Below, one piece after another: positions 35,641-45,157 of a DNA stretch of 64,000 nt. Positions within the stretch are counted from its first letter, which is position 1; every line of letters begins with the position of its first letter. A program made the translations under genes and the position numbers. Source of the stretch: JBGTLU01 sp041743935 (GTDB lineage Bacteria > Bacteroidota > Bacteroidia > Sphingobacteriales > Sphingobacteriaceae); assembly GCA_041743935.1 (NCBI GenBank), contig JBGTLU010000025.1:40135-104134 (forward strand). The letters run 5' to 3'. The notes below the pieces were generated by a model, which was not told the DNA's origin, made no database searches, and worked only from the letters and a program-made list of their open reading frames with translations.

Positions 35641-36213
35641 ATGAATTATTTTGCTCACCAAACAGCAGTAATAGACGAAGGATGCCAAATCGGTGCTGGT
35701 ACCAAAATTTGGCATTTTTCACACATTATGACTAATGCAATAATTGGCGAAAACTGCAACTTGGGGCAAAATGTTGTAGTGTCTCCGCAAGTTACTTTGG
35801 GCAATAATGTAAAAGTGCAAAACAACGTATCCATTTATACCGGTGTCATTTGCGAAGATGACGTGTTCTTGGGCCCTTCCATGGTTTTTACTAACGTTAT
35901 TAACCCACGTTCTGCAGTAAATAGAAAAGAAGAGTACAAACCAACTTATGTAAGAAAAGGGGCATCCATTGGAGCTAATGCTACGATAATTTGCGGAAAT
36001 GAATTAGGTAAATTTTGCTTGATAGGAGCAGGTGCTGTTATCACCAAGCCCGTTCCGGGTTATGCTCTTATGGTTGGTAATCCAGCAAAACAGATAGGAT
36101 GGGTAAGTGAGTACGGGCATCGTTTATACTTTAATGAAGCTGGAATAGCTATTTGCGAAGAAAGTAAAGAGAGATATTTGCTGAAAGATAATCAAGTAAG
36201 TATGGTAGATTAA
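35641..36213 (+). CDS. wlbB: UDP-sugar 3-N-acetyltransferase (WlbB/WbpD)
   Basis: This 190-residue left-handed beta-helix acetyltransferase starts with FAHQTAVIDEGCQIGAGTKI and has IWHFSHIMTNAIIGENCNLG and TFGGNEL-like hexapeptide turns up to GAGAVITKPVPGYALMVGNP. It acetylates the 3-amino group formed by WlbC, giving UDP-GlcNAc3NAcA. Length and the HFSHIM segment match WbpD. Unlike the rest of the locus it is flanked by non-coding spacers of 65 and 124 bases that share sequence. Confidence 0.9.
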   Translation: MNYFAHQTAVIDEGCQIGAGTKIWHFSHIMTNAIIGENCNLGQNVVVSPQVTLGNNVKVQNNVSIYTGVICEDDVFLGPSMVFTNVINPRSAVNRKEEYKPTYVRKGASIGANATIICGNELGKFCLIGAGAVITKPVPGYALMVGNPAKQIGWVSEYGHRLYFNEAGIAICEESKERYLLKDNQVSMVD

Positions 36214-36337
36214 GGTGGTTTTCAGTTGACAGTTCTAAGCAATAGAACAATTTAACAAAACTAAATCATCTAAACCATCTAAACCCGCTAAACTTTCTAA
36301 GCCATTTAATAACTAATCAATTAAAAAGTCAATTTCA
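36214..36337 (+). repeat. Spacer with short tandem ctaaacc-type repeats
   Basis: The first part repeats the motif found in 35576-35640. After it come several imperfect copies of a 9-base unit, at roughly 36262-36307 (ctaaatcat, ctaaaccat, ctaaacccg, ctaaacttt, ctaagccat). No open gene is present. The run looks like replication slippage; whether it affects expression of wlbC is unknown. Confidence 0.6.
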
Positions 36338-37468
36338 ATGAATAAAAAAATACAAATGGTGGATTTGGTGGCTCAATATCAATCCGTAAAATCAGAAATA
36401 GATACAGCTATACAAAATATATTAGACAATGGGATATTCATAAAGGGTGAAGAAATAAAATCATTTGAGGCAGAATTGGCAGAGTATGTTGATGTAAAAC
36501 ACGTTATTTCTTGCGCAAATGGCACCGATGCTTTGCAAATAGCCATGATGGCTCTTGATTTGAAACCCGGAGATGAAGTAATCGTGCCATCATTTACGTA
36601 TGTTGCTACAGCAGAGGTGATTGCCTTATTAAAATTAGTTCCGGTATTTGTAGATGTAGATCCAATAACATTTGGTATAAATAACTCGCAAATTGAAGAT
36701 GTAATTACTCCTAAAACTAAAGCCATAGTTCCGGTGCATTTGTACGGGCAATGTTCAGATATGGAGCCATTATTGAATATTGCGCAAAAACATAATCTTT
36801 TCATCATTGAAGATACTGCCCAAGCAATAGGGGCTGTATATTCCTTTTCGGATGGTACGAAAAAGCAAGCCGGAACCATGGGCACCATTGGAACTACCTC
36901 TTTTTTCCCTTCGAAAAATTTAGGTTGCTATGGTGATGGCGGGGCGTTGTTTACTAACGACGATTTACTTGCTAAAAAAATCAGGATGATCGCAAACCAC
37001 GGTCAAGAAAAGCAATATTATCACGATGTAGTTGGAGTAAATTCTAGATTAGATACTCTACAAGCTGCAATACTTAGAGTGAAATTACGAAATTTAGATG
37101 CTTATTCTCAGGCCAGAAATTCAGTTGCCAATCAATACGATATTGCTTTAAAAAACGATAGCCGATGGGAAATCCCAAACCGAGCAAAAAACTCTACCCA
37201 TGTATTTCATCAATATACTCTAAAACTTCAAAACATTAACCGAGATCATTTAAAAGCTTATTTATCAGATCATGGTATCCCTTCCATGGTATATTATCCC
37301 TTACCTCTTCACCTGCAAAAAGCCTATGCAAGTTATCCTCATAATCCAGAATTTTTAATGAATTCTTCCCAACTCTCTGAGCAAGTAATTTCCTTACCAA
37401 TCCACACAGAATTAGACAAATTAACCACTGATTATATTACACAAATATTAATTAATTATCATAGTTAA
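36338..37468 (+). CDS. wlbC: UDP-3-keto-sugar aminotransferase (WlbC/WbpE)
   Basis: This 376-residue DegT-family PLP enzyme begins IQMVDLVAQYQSVKSEIDTA. It contains SCANGTDALQIAMMAL, PVHLYGQCSDMEPLL, EDTAQAIGA and the PLP lysine in FFPSKNLGCYGDGGA. The FPSKNLG block is characteristic of WbpE/WlbC. It aminates the 3-keto group made by WlbA. The WlbA-WlbB-WlbC set gives UDP-GlcNAc3NAcA, the substrate for the WbpI-like epimerase at 8131, some 28 kb upstream in the same locus. Confidence 0.9.
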   Translation: MNKKIQMVDLVAQYQSVKSEIDTAIQNILDNGIFIKGEEIKSFEAELAEYVDVKHVISCANGTDALQIAMMALDLKPGDEVIVPSFTYVATAEVIALLKLVPVFVDVDPITFGINNSQIEDVITPKTKAIVPVHLYGQCSDMEPLLNIAQKHNLFIIEDTAQAIGAVYSFSDGTKKQAGTMGTIGTTSFFPSKNLGCYGDGGALFTNDDLLAKKIRMIANHGQEKQYYHDVVGVNSRLDTLQAAILRVKLRNLDAYSQARNSVANQYDIALKNDSRWEIPNRAKNSTHVFHQYTLKLQNINRDHLKAYLSDHGIPSMVYYPLPLHLQKAYASYPHNPEFLMNSSQLSEQVISLPIHTELDKLTTDYITQILINYHS

Positions 37469-37489
37469 TGATTGGTTTACAATAAAATG

Positions 37490-37497
37490 TATATTTG
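37490..37497 (+). promoter_or_regulatory. TAnnTTTG minus-7 promoter element
   Basis: TATATTTG matches the Bacteroidota minus-7 consensus TAnnTTTG. Transcription would begin near 37504, giving a leader of about 15 bases to ATG 37519. This supports that start over TTG 37495. No good TTTG minus-33 box is seen at the ideal distance (TTGG at 37472 is too close). Confidence 0.4.
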
Positions 37498-37518
37498 TTC
37501 CAATATACATTCTACCCA

Positions 37519-39459
37519 ATGTTATCTAAACTAAACATTCTTCCGCGGTGGATCATTCTAATGATCGACATGTTTGTCATATTGGCCTCCATCTTTTTTG
37601 CTTATTTGTTACGATTTAATTTTAATTTAAGTCTCTTCAGAGAGCAAGACTTTCAGTATGTATTATCCTTAACACTAATTCTTAATTTAACTGTTTTCTT
37701 GATTTTACGTACCTATTCAGGTATTGTAAGATATACAGGTTTAAGAGACAGCTTCCGAATTCTGGTTGCTGTTTTTATTGTTAATGCAGTTTTATTTATA
37801 TCTAACTGGTTAGATTTTACGGTACGAGAACACACGCTAATTCCGGCATCTGTTATTGTCATAAACTTTCTAACTTCTTTTCTATTTTTAACATCTTATC
37901 GTTTGGTGGTAAAATCTATTTTTGATTACTCAAAAGAATTAACTGCCATTAGACATAATGTATTAATTTTTGGTGCAGGCCAATCTGGTTTAATTACTAA
38001 AAAAACCATCGATCAGGATACTTTATCTCCATATAAAATTGTTGGTTTTTTGGATGATAATATTCATAAAATTAATAAGAAATTAGATGGAATACCAATT
38101 TACAGTGCTCAATCCAATATAGATGCCATCATTAAAAAATATAAAATTAAGAACATCATCATATCTGCACAACGAATTTCTCCAACCAGAAAAAACGCAA
38201 TAGTAGATTTTTGCTTAGCCAACAACATAAGGCCTTTAAATGTTCCACCTGTTAAACAATGGCTCAACGGACAGTTTAATACCAAACAGTTAAAAGATGT
38301 AAAAATTGAGGAACTATTAGAACGCGAGGCTATCAATATTCACAATGATGGAATAGCAAAAGACATTTCTGGTAAACGAATTTTAATTACAGGAGCAGCA
38401 GGTTCTATAGGAGCTGAAATTGTAAATCAAATCACCAATTTTAATCCGCAATTAATTATTGCCTGCGACCAAAATGAAACGGCTTTGCATGAACTAGAGC
38501 TAGATTTAAGAGAAAAATTTTCTGAAATAAATTTTAGCTTTTTTATAGGCGATGTGCGTAATGCAAATCGGATGGAATACTTGTTTAACCGTTACAAACC
38601 TCATATGGTTTTTCATGCTGCTGCTTACAAACACGTGCCCATGATGGAGAACAACCCGGCAGAAGCAGTTTTAACCAATGTTTTGGGAACCAAAACCGTT
38701 GCTGACATATCCATAAAATACGGAGTAGATAAATTTGTAATGATTTCTACCGATAAGGCAGTAAATCCTACCAATATTATGGGTGCTTCTAAACGAATTG
38801 CCGAAATTTACACTCAAGCATTAAACAAACACATTGCCACTTCAGAAGAGAAACATTCTAACATTAAAAATAACTTATTAAAACCGGCCACAAAATTCAT
38901 TACCACCCGTTTTGGCAATGTATTAGGCTCTAACGGTTCTGTTATACCAAGGTTTAAAAAACAAATTGAGATTGGCGGTCCAATTACTGTTACACACCCA
39001 GATATCACCCGATATTTCATGACCATTCCAGAGGCTTGTCAATTAGTTTTAGAGGCAGGGTGCATGGGCAAAGGAGGAGAGATTTTCATTTTTGACATGG
39101 GTAAATCAGTTAAAATTGTGGATTTAGCCAAGAAAATGATTAAACTCTCTGGACTAGAACCTAACCGAGATATACACATTGTATACACCGGTTTACGCCC
39201 AGGTGAAAAATTATTTGAAGAATTGTTAAACGAATCAGAAAATAATGTTCCAACGCACCATAAAAAAATACTAATAGCAAAAGTGCATGAATATAACTTT
39301 GATTCTGTATATGACGATATAGATAAACTCATTGACTTAGCTAAGCGTTACCAAAAGATTAGCATGGTTAAATTAATGAAATACATTGTTCCGGAGTTTA
39401 AAAGCAATAACTCTGTTTATCAGGAGTTAGATACTTTCCAAAATATGGATGTTTTATAA
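37519..39459 (+). CDS. Membrane nucleoside-diphosphate-sugar 4,6-dehydratase (PglF/WbpM/CapD)
   Basis: With ATG 37519 the protein has 646 residues. Four N-terminal membrane segments (WIILMIDMFVILASIFFAYL and others) are followed by a first Rossmann-like region (NVLIFGAGQSG) and then the SDR dehydratase domain with ITGAAGSIGAEIV. It has ISTDKAVNPTNIMGASKR, where Met stands in the usual Tyr place as in WbpM/PglF. It makes UDP-4-keto-6-deoxy-GlcNAc for sugar amination. A promoter-like box just upstream suggests its own transcription start. It overlaps the Wzi-like gene by 1 base. Confidence 0.92.
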   Translation: MLSKLNILPRWIILMIDMFVILASIFFAYLLRFNFNLSLFREQDFQYVLSLTLILNLTVFLILRTYSGIVRYTGLRDSFRILVAVFIVNAVLFISNWLDFTVREHTLIPASVIVINFLTSFLFLTSYRLVVKSIFDYSKELTAIRHNVLIFGAGQSGLITKKTIDQDTLSPYKIVGFLDDNIHKINKKLDGIPIYSAQSNIDAIIKKYKIKNIIISAQRISPTRKNAIVDFCLANNIRPLNVPPVKQWLNGQFNTKQLKDVKIEELLEREAINIHNDGIAKDISGKRILITGAAGSIGAEIVNQITNFNPQLIIACDQNETALHELELDLREKFSEINFSFFIGDVRNANRMEYLFNRYKPHMVFHAAAYKHVPMMENNPAEAVLTNVLGTKTVADISIKYGVDKFVMISTDKAVNPTNIMGASKRIAEIYTQALNKHIATSEEKHSNIKNNLLKPATKFITTRFGNVLGSNGSVIPRFKKQIEIGGPITVTHPDITRYFMTIPEACQLVLEAGCMGKGGEIFIFDMGKSVKIVDLAKKMIKLSGLEPNRDIHIVYTGLRPGEKLFEELLNESENNVPTHHKKILIAKVHEYNFDSVYDDIDKLIDLAKRYQKISMVKLMKYIVPEFKSNNSVYQELDTFQNMDVL

Positions 39460-41051
39460 TGAACAAATCAGCATTTATCTTCGTAATACTTTTTTTTGTT
39501 TTATTAACTAGGCCAAGTTATTCGCAAGTAATTATACCGCAATATAATTTTGATCAATTACAGAAATTAGCTCCAAGTTTATACTCCACACAAACTCGTT
39601 TTCATTCGACAGTAAAACCTTTGATTTTAGCAGACTCGAACTTAGTACAGCTTTACATAACATCCAAAGCCCCTACAACAGAGTTTACCACCTTTGTAAA
39701 AAGAAAACTATTTCAGGAGCATTTAGTAGAAGTAGAATCAGAAGACTATGCCTTTTTTGCAGACATTGTACCGGATTTTTTAATCGGCTACGACAGTGAA
39801 TTGGGTGGTAGAACCTTTTTGTATACACGAGGATTTAATTTTGAAGGAAGAATTGGTAAGAAGTTCCAATTTCAAACGAGTGGGTACGAAAATCAAGCAA
39901 GGTTTGCTCAGTATTATCAAAATGAAGTTGACCAATTGATGATTATACCCGGTACGGTTAATGGAAAAAGAGGCAAAAACCCTATTGACTGGGCATATTC
40001 TACTGCATTATTAGCCTATTCGCCAGGGAAATTTTTCAATTTTCAATTAGGATATGGGAAGAATTTTATTGGGCATGGTTATCGGTCCATGTTGCTCTCA
40101 GATATTTCTGCCAATTATCCATTTTTAAAAGTAACCGCAACGTTAGGTAATGTGCAATACATGAGCATGTGGGCACAGTTCTTAAATTCAGAAAATTTTA
40201 TTTATGCAGAAAACGCAAATGTCCGTCGTAAATTTGGTGTATTCCACCATTTAAATTGGAATGTAACCAATCGTTTAACTGTTGGTTTTTTTGATTCCAT
40301 TATTTGGGAGGATATAAGAGAAGGAGAAAAAAGAGGGTTTGAATTGGCCTATCTAAATCCTATTGCATTCTTGCGCCCGATAGAAGGGGCTTTAGGATCG
40401 CCAGATAATGCTTTAATTGGTATTGATGCGAGTTATAAAGTTACAGACGAAGTACTGGTTTATGGTCAATTTATAATAGATGAGTTTATAGCAAGTCAAC
40501 TTTTTAACAACTCTAAATCTTGGGTAAATAAATCAGGTTATCAAATCGGAATTCGCACGCACAATATATTTAAAGTAAAAGGGCTTAATGTTTTAACAGA
40601 ATTTACTTCTGCTAAACCATTTACCTACTCTCACCGAACCGATGTTTTAAATTTTGGTAACTATAACGAGGCACTTGCACATCCAACGGGAGCTAATTTC
40701 AGAGAGCAGGTTTCTATAGTAAATTATTCGAAGAATAGGTGGAATTTTAAGGCTCAGTACAATCGTTCTAATTATGGTTTAGATAGTGCCGGTACCAATT
40801 TAGGGCAAGATATTTTTAAATCTTACGATACCAGAACAAGAGAATTTGGCAATATTACCGGCCAAGGCATTAAAACAAAGTACCGTTTTTTGGATATGAG
40901 AGTAGCTTATACTATCAACCCTAAAACTAATTTGCGTATAGAAGCAGGTTACATCCGAAGAAAAGAAAATAATTCATTCAAAAACGAACAGACCAATTAC
41001 GTAACATTTGGTCTTAGAAGCTCTTTCAGAAATTTATATTCAGATTATTAG
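39459..41051 (+). CDS. Wzi-like capsule assembly outer-membrane protein
   Basis: This 530-residue protein has a signal peptide (KSAFIFVILFFVLLTRPSYS, then Q). The body is rich in alternating aromatic strands typical of outer-membrane beta-barrels, ending TNYVTFGLRSSFRNLYSDY. The layout (N-terminal globular part of about 80 residues, then GFNFEGRIGKKFQFQTSGYE, LGYGKNFIGHGYRSMLLS) fits the Bacteroidota capsule-assembly Wzi family. Wzi proteins hold capsule at the cell surface. Its stop overlaps the convergent dxs stop by 4 bases, leaving no room for a terminator between them. Confidence 0.85.
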   Translation: MNKSAFIFVILFFVLLTRPSYSQVIIPQYNFDQLQKLAPSLYSTQTRFHSTVKPLILADSNLVQLYITSKAPTTEFTTFVKRKLFQEHLVEVESEDYAFFADIVPDFLIGYDSELGGRTFLYTRGFNFEGRIGKKFQFQTSGYENQARFAQYYQNEVDQLMIIPGTVNGKRGKNPIDWAYSTALLAYSPGKFFNFQLGYGKNFIGHGYRSMLLSDISANYPFLKVTATLGNVQYMSMWAQFLNSENFIYAENANVRRKFGVFHHLNWNVTNRLTVGFFDSIIWEDIREGEKRGFELAYLNPIAFLRPIEGALGSPDNALIGIDASYKVTDEVLVYGQFIIDEFIASQLFNNSKSWVNKSGYQIGIRTHNIFKVKGLNVLTEFTSAKPFTYSHRTDVLNFGNYNEALAHPTGANFREQVSIVNYSKNRWNFKAQYNRSNYGLDSAGTNLGQDIFKSYDTRTREFGNITGQGIKTKYRFLDMRVAYTINPKTNLRIEAGYIRRKENNSFKNEQTNYVTFGLRSSFRNLYSDY

Positions 41052-42976
41052 GAGGCCATAAGTTTGGCTCCTTTTGTACTAACTAAAGTTTTTACTGCTT
41101 TTTGTATAGCCAAATCATCAAACTCGCATTCATTGTAAAGTTCAGTCTGTTCGCCATGTTCCACCACTCTATCTGGCATTCCTAATCTGGTAACCATGGC
41201 AGTGTAGGCATTATCTGCCATGAACTCTAAAACGGCACTTCCTACCCCGCCGGGTAAACAACCATCTTCTACCGTAATTACTTTTTTGTAGTTTTTAAAA
41301 ACTTCATGCAATAATTCTTTATCTAATGGCTTAGCAAAGCGTAAATCGTAGTGCGCAGGGAATATTCCTTCTAGATTTAATTGATATATGGCTTTTGTTG
41401 CATAATTGCCAATATGACCCAAGGTTAAAATGGCTATTTCTTCTCCATCACAAACCTTTCTGCCTTTACCAACAGGTATTGCTTTTAAAGGTTTTCTCCA
41501 ATCTACCATGACGCCATTTCCACGAGGGTACCGGATAGTGAATGGTCCCATATTATCTTGCTGGGCTGTGTACATAAGGTTTCTTAGCTCTTCTTCATTC
41601 ATGGGTGCACTTACAATCATATTTGGGATGCATCGCATGTAAGCAATATCGTATGCTCCGTGGTGGGTTGGTCCATCGGCACCAGCAATTCCTGCTCTAT
41701 CTAAACAAAAAACTACATTTAGTTTCTGTAAAGCAACATCGTGTACCACTTGGTCATAAGCTCTTTGCATAAAACTAGAGTAAATATTGCAAAACGGAAT
41801 CATGCCTTGGGTTGCTAATCCTGCAGCAAAAGTTACAGCATGTTGTTCGGCAATTCCTACGTCAAAAGCTCGGTCGGGCATTGCATTCATCATGATGTTT
41901 AGAGAACTTCCGCTTGGCATAGCAGGTGTAATACCCATTACTTTAGGGTTAGTTTCTGCCAACTCAACCATCGTATGGCCAAATACGTCTTGGTATTTTG
42001 GCGGTTGAGGATTTGATACAGTAGATTTTTTAATCTCGCCGGTTATTTTATCGAAAAGTCCAGGAGCATGCCATTTGGTTTGATCTTTTTCGGCAAGGGC
42101 ATATCCTTTGCCTTTTACTGTTACACAATGCAATATTTTAGGACCAGGAATTTTCTTTAAATCTTCCATCACCTTTACCAAATGTTTCACATCGTGCCCA
42201 TCTATCGGGCCAAAATATCGGAACTGAAGTGCTTCAAATAAATTACTTTTCTTTAATAAAGATCCTTTTATAGATTTCTCAATTTTCTTAACTATTTCCC
42301 GGGCATTAGGGCCGAACTTACTTATTGGTCCCAAAAATTTCCATATTTCTTTGCGCAGTACGTTATAAGCTTGCGAGGTGGTAATGTCAGTTAAATATTC
42401 TTTTAATGCGCCAACATTTGGGTCTATTGACATGCAATTGTCATTTAAAACGACCAATAAGTTAGAATTTTCAACTCCACCATGATTTAATGCTTCAAAA
42501 GCTAATCCTGCCGTCATTGCGCCGTCGCCAATTACGGCAACATGTTGGCGGTCTTTTTCTCCTTTGTATTTAGAAGCTACAGCCATACCCAACGCCGCAG
42601 AAATAGAGGTGGATGAATGTCCAACACCAAATGTATCGTATTCACTTTCCGAACGTTTTGGAAAACCACTTAAACCGCCATAAATCCTATTTGTATGAAA
42701 ATTATCTCTTCTGCCGGTTAATATCTTATGCCCATATGCCTGATGACCAACATCCCAAACCAACTGATCGTAAGGGGTGTTAAACGCATAATGCAATGCT
42801 ACAGTAAGTTCTACTACTCCTAAACTAGCGGCAAAATGACCACCATTAACGGAAACTACATCAATTATAAAGTCTCTTAATTCCTTACTTACTTCAGGTA
42901 ATTGTTCAATATCAAGTTTCCTTAAATCTTCCGGAACAATTATAATTTTTAAGAGTGGACCTGCCTCTACCTGCAT
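41048..42976 (-). CDS. dxs: 1-deoxy-D-xylulose-5-phosphate synthase
   Basis: This 642-residue thiamine-diphosphate enzyme makes the first intermediate of the MEP isoprenoid pathway from pyruvate and glyceraldehyde 3-phosphate. Features include GGHFAASLGVVELTVALHYA, the ThDP/Mg site GDGAMTAGLAFEALN, NDNCMSIDPNVG, and the transketolase-type region VGIAEQHAVTFAAGLA and DRAGIAGADGPTHHG. Length is normal. It is convergent with the capsule locus and has a minus-7 promoter box upstream at 43007-43014. Confidence 0.97.
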   Translation of the reverse strand: MQVEAGPLLKIIIVPEDLRKLDIEQLPEVSKELRDFIIDVVSVNGGHFAASLGVVELTVALHYAFNTPYDQLVWDVGHQAYGHKILTGRRDNFHTNRIYGGLSGFPKRSESEYDTFGVGHSSTSISAALGMAVASKYKGEKDRQHVAVIGDGAMTAGLAFEALNHGGVENSNLLVVLNDNCMSIDPNVGALKEYLTDITTSQAYNVLRKEIWKFLGPISKFGPNAREIVKKIEKSIKGSLLKKSNLFEALQFRYFGPIDGHDVKHLVKVMEDLKKIPGPKILHCVTVKGKGYALAEKDQTKWHAPGLFDKITGEIKKSTVSNPQPPKYQDVFGHTMVELAETNPKVMGITPAMPSGSSLNIMMNAMPDRAFDVGIAEQHAVTFAAGLATQGMIPFCNIYSSFMQRAYDQVVHDVALQKLNVVFCLDRAGIAGADGPTHHGAYDIAYMRCIPNMIVSAPMNEEELRNLMYTAQQDNMGPFTIRYPRGNGVMVDWRKPLKAIPVGKGRKVCDGEEIAILTLGHIGNYATKAIYQLNLEGIFPAHYDLRFAKPLDKELLHEVFKNYKKVITVEDGCLPGGVGSAVLEFMADNAYTAMVTRLGMPDRVVEHGEQTELYNECEFDDLAIQKAVKTLVSTKGAKLMAS

Positions 42977-43006
42977 TATTTAATTTAAGATTTGATACTA
43001 AACTAA

Positions 43007-43014
43007 CAAATATA
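43007..43014 (-). promoter_or_regulatory. TAnnTTTG minus-7 promoter element for dxs
   Basis: On the minus strand the sequence is TATATTTG, a perfect match to the Bacteroidota minus-7 box. It lies about 30 bases before the dxs ATG (42974-42976). A convincing minus-33 TTTG is not seen at ideal spacing. Confidence 0.45.
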
Positions 43015-43071
43015 CTGCTTAACCAAATAAATAGGCTTTAGTTTAAACATTTTTATTTTTATTTGCTTTTA

Positions 43072-43815
43072 ATGACGTACGAAATAAAACTTCCACAGTT
43101 TGAAGGACCGTTTGATTTGTTGCTTTTTTTTGTAGAAAGGGATGAATTAGACATACAGGATATTTCTATTACTAAAATTACAGACGATTTTTTAGCTTAT
43201 TTAAATCAAATGCAAGCAATGAATATAGAGCTTGCGAGTGAGTTTATTCTGATGGCTGCAACACTAATGCGCATAAAAGCTAAAATGTTATTGCCAAGAC
43301 CAGAATTGGATGCAGAAGGTAATGAAATAGACCTACGCAAAGATTTGATACAAAAACTTATCGAATACAAAAAGTATAAAGCGATTTTGGCAGATTTCTA
43401 TCAATTGGAAGAAGAAAGATTTAAACAAGAAAAACGTGGGCATGTTGCTATAGAATTAAATCAAATAGTAGAAAAGTCTGCAAATACCGGCGATGAATTA
43501 GAAAGTGTGGATTTGTATAAGTTAATGTTGGTTTTTGAGCGAGTAATGCGTCGGTTCCAAAATCAATCCGATACTACAATTCATACCATACAAAAATATC
43601 CATACACTATTGAAGAACAAAAAGAATTCATTTTGCATCTATTATCATCAAAAAATAATTTAGCTTTTGATGAATTCTTAGAGTTGAGCGAGAATCGAGT
43701 TCAATTAATTTATAACTTTTTAGCCATGCTAGAATTACTACAACTACAATCCATTGACATAAAATTAGGTTTAGGATATAATAATTTTTGGTTGAAACTT
43801 AAGAAGACAGTCTAA
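43072..43815 (+). CDS. scpA: Segregation and condensation protein A (ScpA)
   Basis: The preferred start is ATG 43072 (247 aa, MTYEIKLPQFEGPFDLLLFF), three codons after an in-frame TTG. The N-terminus is the classic ScpA motif F-E-G-P-F-D-L-L-L. The protein continues with LDIQDISITKITDDFLAYL and LASEFILMAATLMRIKAKML, and ends with a winged-helix segment. ScpA is the kleisin bridging SMC heads in chromosome condensation. It is divergent from dxs and followed 40 bases later by glyA; scpB is not in the window. Confidence 0.93.
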   Translation: MTYEIKLPQFEGPFDLLLFFVERDELDIQDISITKITDDFLAYLNQMQAMNIELASEFILMAATLMRIKAKMLLPRPELDAEGNEIDLRKDLIQKLIEYKKYKAILADFYQLEEERFKQEKRGHVAIELNQIVEKSANTGDELESVDLYKLMLVFERVMRRFQNQSDTTIHTIQKYPYTIEEQKEFILHLLSSKNNLAFDEFLELSENRVQLIYNFLAMLELLQLQSIDIKLGLGYNNFWLKLKKTV

Positions 43816-43855
43816 TCCCAAAATTCTTCGCTATTTTTAGCACAATTTACAACGT

Positions 43856-45133
43856 ATGAAAAGAGATAAAGCAGTTTTTAAACTCATAGAAAAAGAATTA
43901 CACAGGCAACAGGAAGGTATTGAACTGATTGCTTCAGAGAATTTTGCATCTCCACAAGTAATGGAAGCACAGGGTTCTGTACTTACAAATAAATATGCCG
44001 AGGGTTTACCGGGCAAACGTTATTATGGAGGTTGCCAGTTTGTTGACGAGGTTGAGCAGTTAGCTATTGATAGAATAAAAGAATTATTTGGGGCAGAGTG
44101 GGCCAATGTGCAACCCCATTCAGGTGCTCAAGCCAATGCTGCTGTAATGTTGGCAATTTTACAGCCTGGCGACAAAATATTAGGATTTGATTTATCTCAT
44201 GGTGGGCACTTAACACATGGCTCGCCGGTTAATTTTTCTGGTAAATTATATCAACCCTCTTTTTATGGGGTAGATAAAAAATCTGGATGTATAGATTATG
44301 ATGCTTTAGAAAAAACCGCAAAGAAAGAAAAACCTAAATTGATAATTTGTGGTGCTTCTGCATATTCAAGAGATTGGGATTATGAGCGCATTAGAGCAGT
44401 TGCCGATAAGGTTGGCGCTCTGGTGTTGGCAGATATTTCGCACCCTGCAGGTTTAATTTCTCGCGGTTTGTTAAACGATCCGGCCCCTCATTGCCATATC
44501 ATAACTAGTACTACACATAAAACACTTAGAGGGCCGCGTGGAGGTGTTATTTTATTAGGTAAAGATTTTGAGAATCCGTTTGGAATAAAAACTCCCAAGG
44601 GAGAATTGAAAATGATGTCAAGCTTATTAGATAGTGGTGTATTTCCTGGAACTCAAGGTGGGCCGTTGGAGCATGTAATTGCAGCAAAAGCCATTGCTTT
44701 TGGCGAGGCTTTAAGTGAATCTTATTTTAAATATATTCTTCAAGTGCGTAAAAATGCACAACGCATGGCTCAAGCATTCGTTAGAAGAGGCTACGATATA
44801 ATATCCGGAGGCACAGAAAATCATTTAATGCTCATCGACCTAAGAAATAAAAATTGCACGGGTAAGGCTGCAGAGATTGCATTAGGATTGGCAGACATAA
44901 CGGTGAATAAAAACATGGTACCGTTTGATGATAAATCGCCATTTGTAACTTCTGGTATACGAGTAGGTACTGCTGCTATAACCACCAGAGGAATGAAAGA
45001 AAAAGACATGGATAAAATTGTGGCTTGGATGGATAAGGTAATTTCTAAACCAGATGATTTAAAAACAAGTAAAAAAATTAAGGCAGAAGTAAACAGCTGG
45101 ATGAAAGATTTTCCTCTTTATAAAGATCAATAG
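43856..45133 (+). CDS. glyA: Serine hydroxymethyltransferase
   Basis: This 425-residue PLP enzyme interconverts serine and glycine while loading one-carbon units on tetrahydrofolate. Motifs include IELIASENFASPQVMEAQGS, TNKYAEGLPGKRYYGGC, VQPHSGAQANAAV and the PLP lysine segment TSTTHKTLRGPRGG. Length is normal. The gene ends at a strong hairpin terminator (45158-45192) whose U-tract overlaps the end of the convergent GT2 gene. Confidence 0.97.
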   Translation: MKRDKAVFKLIEKELHRQQEGIELIASENFASPQVMEAQGSVLTNKYAEGLPGKRYYGGCQFVDEVEQLAIDRIKELFGAEWANVQPHSGAQANAAVMLAILQPGDKILGFDLSHGGHLTHGSPVNFSGKLYQPSFYGVDKKSGCIDYDALEKTAKKEKPKLIICGASAYSRDWDYERIRAVADKVGALVLADISHPAGLISRGLLNDPAPHCHIITSTTHKTLRGPRGGVILLGKDFENPFGIKTPKGELKMMSSLLDSGVFPGTQGGPLEHVIAAKAIAFGEALSESYFKYILQVRKNAQRMAQAFVRRGYDIISGGTENHLMLIDLRNKNCTGKAAEIALGLADITVNKNMVPFDDKSPFVTSGIRVGTAAITTRGMKEKDMDKIVAWMDKVISKPDDLKTSKKIKAEVNSWMKDFPLYKDQ

Positions 45134-45157
45134 TATAAGCCTATATGTTATTTATCG

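Noticed and set aside
36379..36888. A 169-codon minus-strand open frame within wlbC
   Set aside because: It lies wholly inside a clear DegT aminotransferase gene and shows no recognisable domain.
37495..37518. TTG 37495 as start of the PglF/CapD-like protein
   Set aside because: It overlaps the TATATTTG promoter box at 37490-37497, and ATG 37519 gives a normal N-terminus.
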